NCBI GenBank assembly: GCA_020846515.1
Contig: JADLDX010000776.1
Location: 1-15,321 of the forward strand
Length of the DNA: 15,321 nt
Direction of reading: 5' to 3'
Source: Pirellulaceae bacterium
GTDB lineage: Bacteria; Planctomycetota; Planctomycetia; Pirellulales; Pirellulaceae
Shown piece by piece: positions 13,780 to 15,321 of the stretch. How positions within the stretch are numbered: the stretch's first letter is position 1; each line of letters starts with the position of its first letter. The notes under the pieces are model-generated. The model was not told where the DNA came from and searched no databases. It was given only the letters and a program-made list of their open reading frames with translations. A program made the translations under genes and the position numbers.

Positions 13780-15246
13780 CTACTTGGCCGGTTTGCGTTG
13801 GCGGAAAATTTCAGAAACCACGCCCGCGGTTTCGGGAACTACGCCATTGGCGGCTTTGGCCTCGAAATCAGACGCACGTGTTTGGGTACCTAATGGTACG
13901 GTTCGTGTGTCATTTTTACTCTTCAAGTAGCCCATCAAGTTATTCGTGCTGATTTGGGGAATGCTCAAGTTTTTGGCATCGCCCATGAATTTGGCATACT
14001 TGGTCGAGCGTTCCTGTTGCTCTTGGTTGGCCTGTTCGCCCACCGCTACATCGGTGCCCACGACGACATAGGCTGTATTGATGTCCATTCCCGAGTAATT
14101 CTTCGTTTCGCCTGTGGGCAGAATTTCTGCGTCTACTTTACCGCCTGCGCTCTGGATAACCGACTTGATCAAGTCGCGATCATCCCGACCATCTCCATTG
14201 ATGTCCATCAAGCCCACCAGCGCGAAGCCGGTGACACGGCCTTTACGCCAGGCTGGAGAATATACCAAATCGCCTGGCAGTACTGGGTATTTCGACACAC
14301 CTGACGTTACGGTGCAAACCGCCATGTGGTCATCGGTCACACGTTCAACGACCATTTCTGCCTTGATCTTGCCCTCGGCAACGTTGCGGGTCTTTTCATC
14401 CAAGACCACAAACGAAACGCCTTCGCGTAAGCCGTCGGCTGCTCCCAAGTTGATCCAAACAGTTCGACTGCCATTGGCTACATTGATTACAGAGCCTGCG
14501 GGCTCGTCAAAATTCTCCTTCTGAAGCCGCTGGATCTTTTCGTTCTGAGCTAACAAAGTGGCGGCTTGCGTTGCGTTGTCAGCCTTCAGCTTGACGATCG
14601 CAGCGTCTAGGATGCTGATCCGCTTTTCGAAATCACTCTTGTAAGCGGTCACCAGTTCTTGGATCTTGGTTTTTTCAGCATTCAACTTGGCAATCTGTTC
14701 GGTGTGCTGCTGTCGAGTGGCGGCCAAATCGTCTTCGGCTTTTTTCTGTGCAGATTGTGCTGCCCCGAGCGCTTCAGCATGGCTCTTGTCGAGATTGGCT
14801 TTTTCATCTTTTAGCCGGGCGACCATCGCTTCGGCTTCGGCTACCTGATTGTTGCGTTCTAGAATCGTGGCCAGCAAAGTTACTGGGAATTCGCGGTAAT
14901 TCTTCTTTTCCTGGGAAGCGCTGAAGACCGTCATGTCGGTCGTGTAATTCTTCTCAACGTCCACCATTTCTGGGTCGTCTTTGAGCGTATCGACCATGAA
15001 CTTCACGTCTTCAACCGTCGCGGTACCGTAGCCCAGCATGTTCTTGAGCCGATTGACACGCATATCAGCCTTGCCCTTTTCGGCATTGGCCGTCGTCAAT
15101 TGCGTCTTCTGTTCGGCATTGCTTTTCAACAGATCGGTATGAATTTTCCATAGAAAAAACACACCAACCAGCAAAAGCAGCGAAATGATGGACGTGACGA
15201 TAACGTAAGCCTGCCAGGCGAAGAGATTCCGATCCCGAGCTGCCAT
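13780..15246 (-). CDS. Membrane-anchored coiled-coil protein of unknown function
   Basis: The 488 residues begin with a short cytosolic N-terminus and one membrane segment (about 13-34, 'AYVIVTSIISLLLLVGVFFL'). A mostly helical, Lys/Glu/Ala/Gln-rich coiled-coil region follows (about 37-70 and 130-245). Then comes a beta-rich domain (about 250-345: 'GSRTVWINLGAADGLREGVS' and 'KAEMVVERVTDDHMAVCTV') similar in style to small barrel domains of envelope proteins. After it lies an acidic 'DINGDGRDD' (348-356) that fits the DxNxDGxxD calcium loop, and a segment 'LIKSVIQSAGGKV' to 'TAYVVVGTDV' (359-400). The C-terminus is polar and low complexity. I do not recognise a named family; I believe similar proteins occur in planctomycetes. 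Most of it is probably outside the inner membrane. Only 75 bases upstream are visible and no clear promoter was found there. Confidence 0.8.
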   Translation of the reverse strand: MAARDRNLFAWQAYVIVTSIISLLLLVGVFFLWKIHTDLLKSNAEQKTQLTTANAEKGKADMRVNRLKNMLGYGTATVEDVKFMVDTLKDDPEMVDVEKNYTTDMTVFSASQEKKNYREFPVTLLATILERNNQVAEAEAMVARLKDEKANLDKSHAEALGAAQSAQKKAEDDLAATRQQHTEQIAKLNAEKTKIQELVTAYKSDFEKRISILDAAIVKLKADNATQAATLLAQNEKIQRLQKENFDEPAGSVINVANGSRTVWINLGAADGLREGVSFVVLDEKTRNVAEGKIKAEMVVERVTDDHMAVCTVTSGVSKYPVLPGDLVYSPAWRKGRVTGFALVGLMDINGDGRDDRDLIKSVIQSAGGKVDAEILPTGETKNYSGMDINTAYVVVGTDVAVGEQANQEQQERSTKYAKFMGDAKNLSIPQISTNNLMGYLKSKNDTRTVPLGTQTRASDFEAKAANGVVPETAGVVSEIFRQRKPAK

Positions 15247-15321
15247 AATTGCGCGTGCCGTTGATAAGGTAAGGGTGGTGGCGACAAGGTTCTCAGCACT
15301 TGAGTCTATATACCGGGTACC

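Overview
The window looks like chromosomal DNA of a planctomycete, probably from the Pirellula/Rhodopirellula side. The reasons are an ECF sigma factor followed by a very long Ala/Pro-rich membrane anti-sigma-like protein, a Gfo/Idh/MocA oxidoreductase of the 'CTVPM' type, a dihydroorotase with the unusual QxH metal motif, a secreted protein with a Gly-rich tail ending in a hydrophobic stretch and 'ASDDDG', weak Shine-Dalgarno sites, and many short palindromes between genes. This assignment rests on recalled family features; no search was run. There is no rRNA, tRNA, CRISPR array, phage gene or transposase.

Layout. 1-1311 (minus strand): the start of a CpaF/TadA-type secretion ATPase, preceded on the same strand by an exported TPR protein. 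1421-2770 (plus): dihydroorotase (pyrC). 2854-3001: a 140-bp transposase-free palindromic element (copy 1). 3020-5504 (plus): an ECF sigma factor with a candidate self-recognised promoter, then its presumed membrane anti-sigma partner. 5501-8015 (minus): a ComEA-like helix-hairpin-helix protein overlapping the start of uvrB. The stop codons of uvrB and the anti-sigma gene share one CTAG tetramer. 8209-9171 (plus): nadC. 9421-10728 (plus): glgC. 10831-11940 (plus): the oxidoreductase. 11944-12233: a stack of palindromes holding copy 2 of the 140-bp element inside two inverted 27-bp repeats, next to a bidirectional terminator. 12292-15246 (minus): an exported Gly-rich protein with its own sigma70-like promoter, and a membrane-anchored coiled-coil protein.

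How the parts fit. Most genes are single housekeeping units: pyrimidine synthesis, NAD synthesis, glycogen synthesis and nucleotide excision repair. They do not form one pathway. The real local units are the sigma/anti-sigma pair, the overlapping comEA-like/uvrB pair, and perhaps the TPR/cpaF pair. The most unusual material is between the genes: two near-identical mobile palindromic elements about 9.1 kb apart in the same orientation, one directly upstream of the sigma-factor promoter. I saw no new multi-gene system. The best leads are the 140-bp element family, the promoter beside copy 1, and two enzymes lacking a textbook active-site residue.
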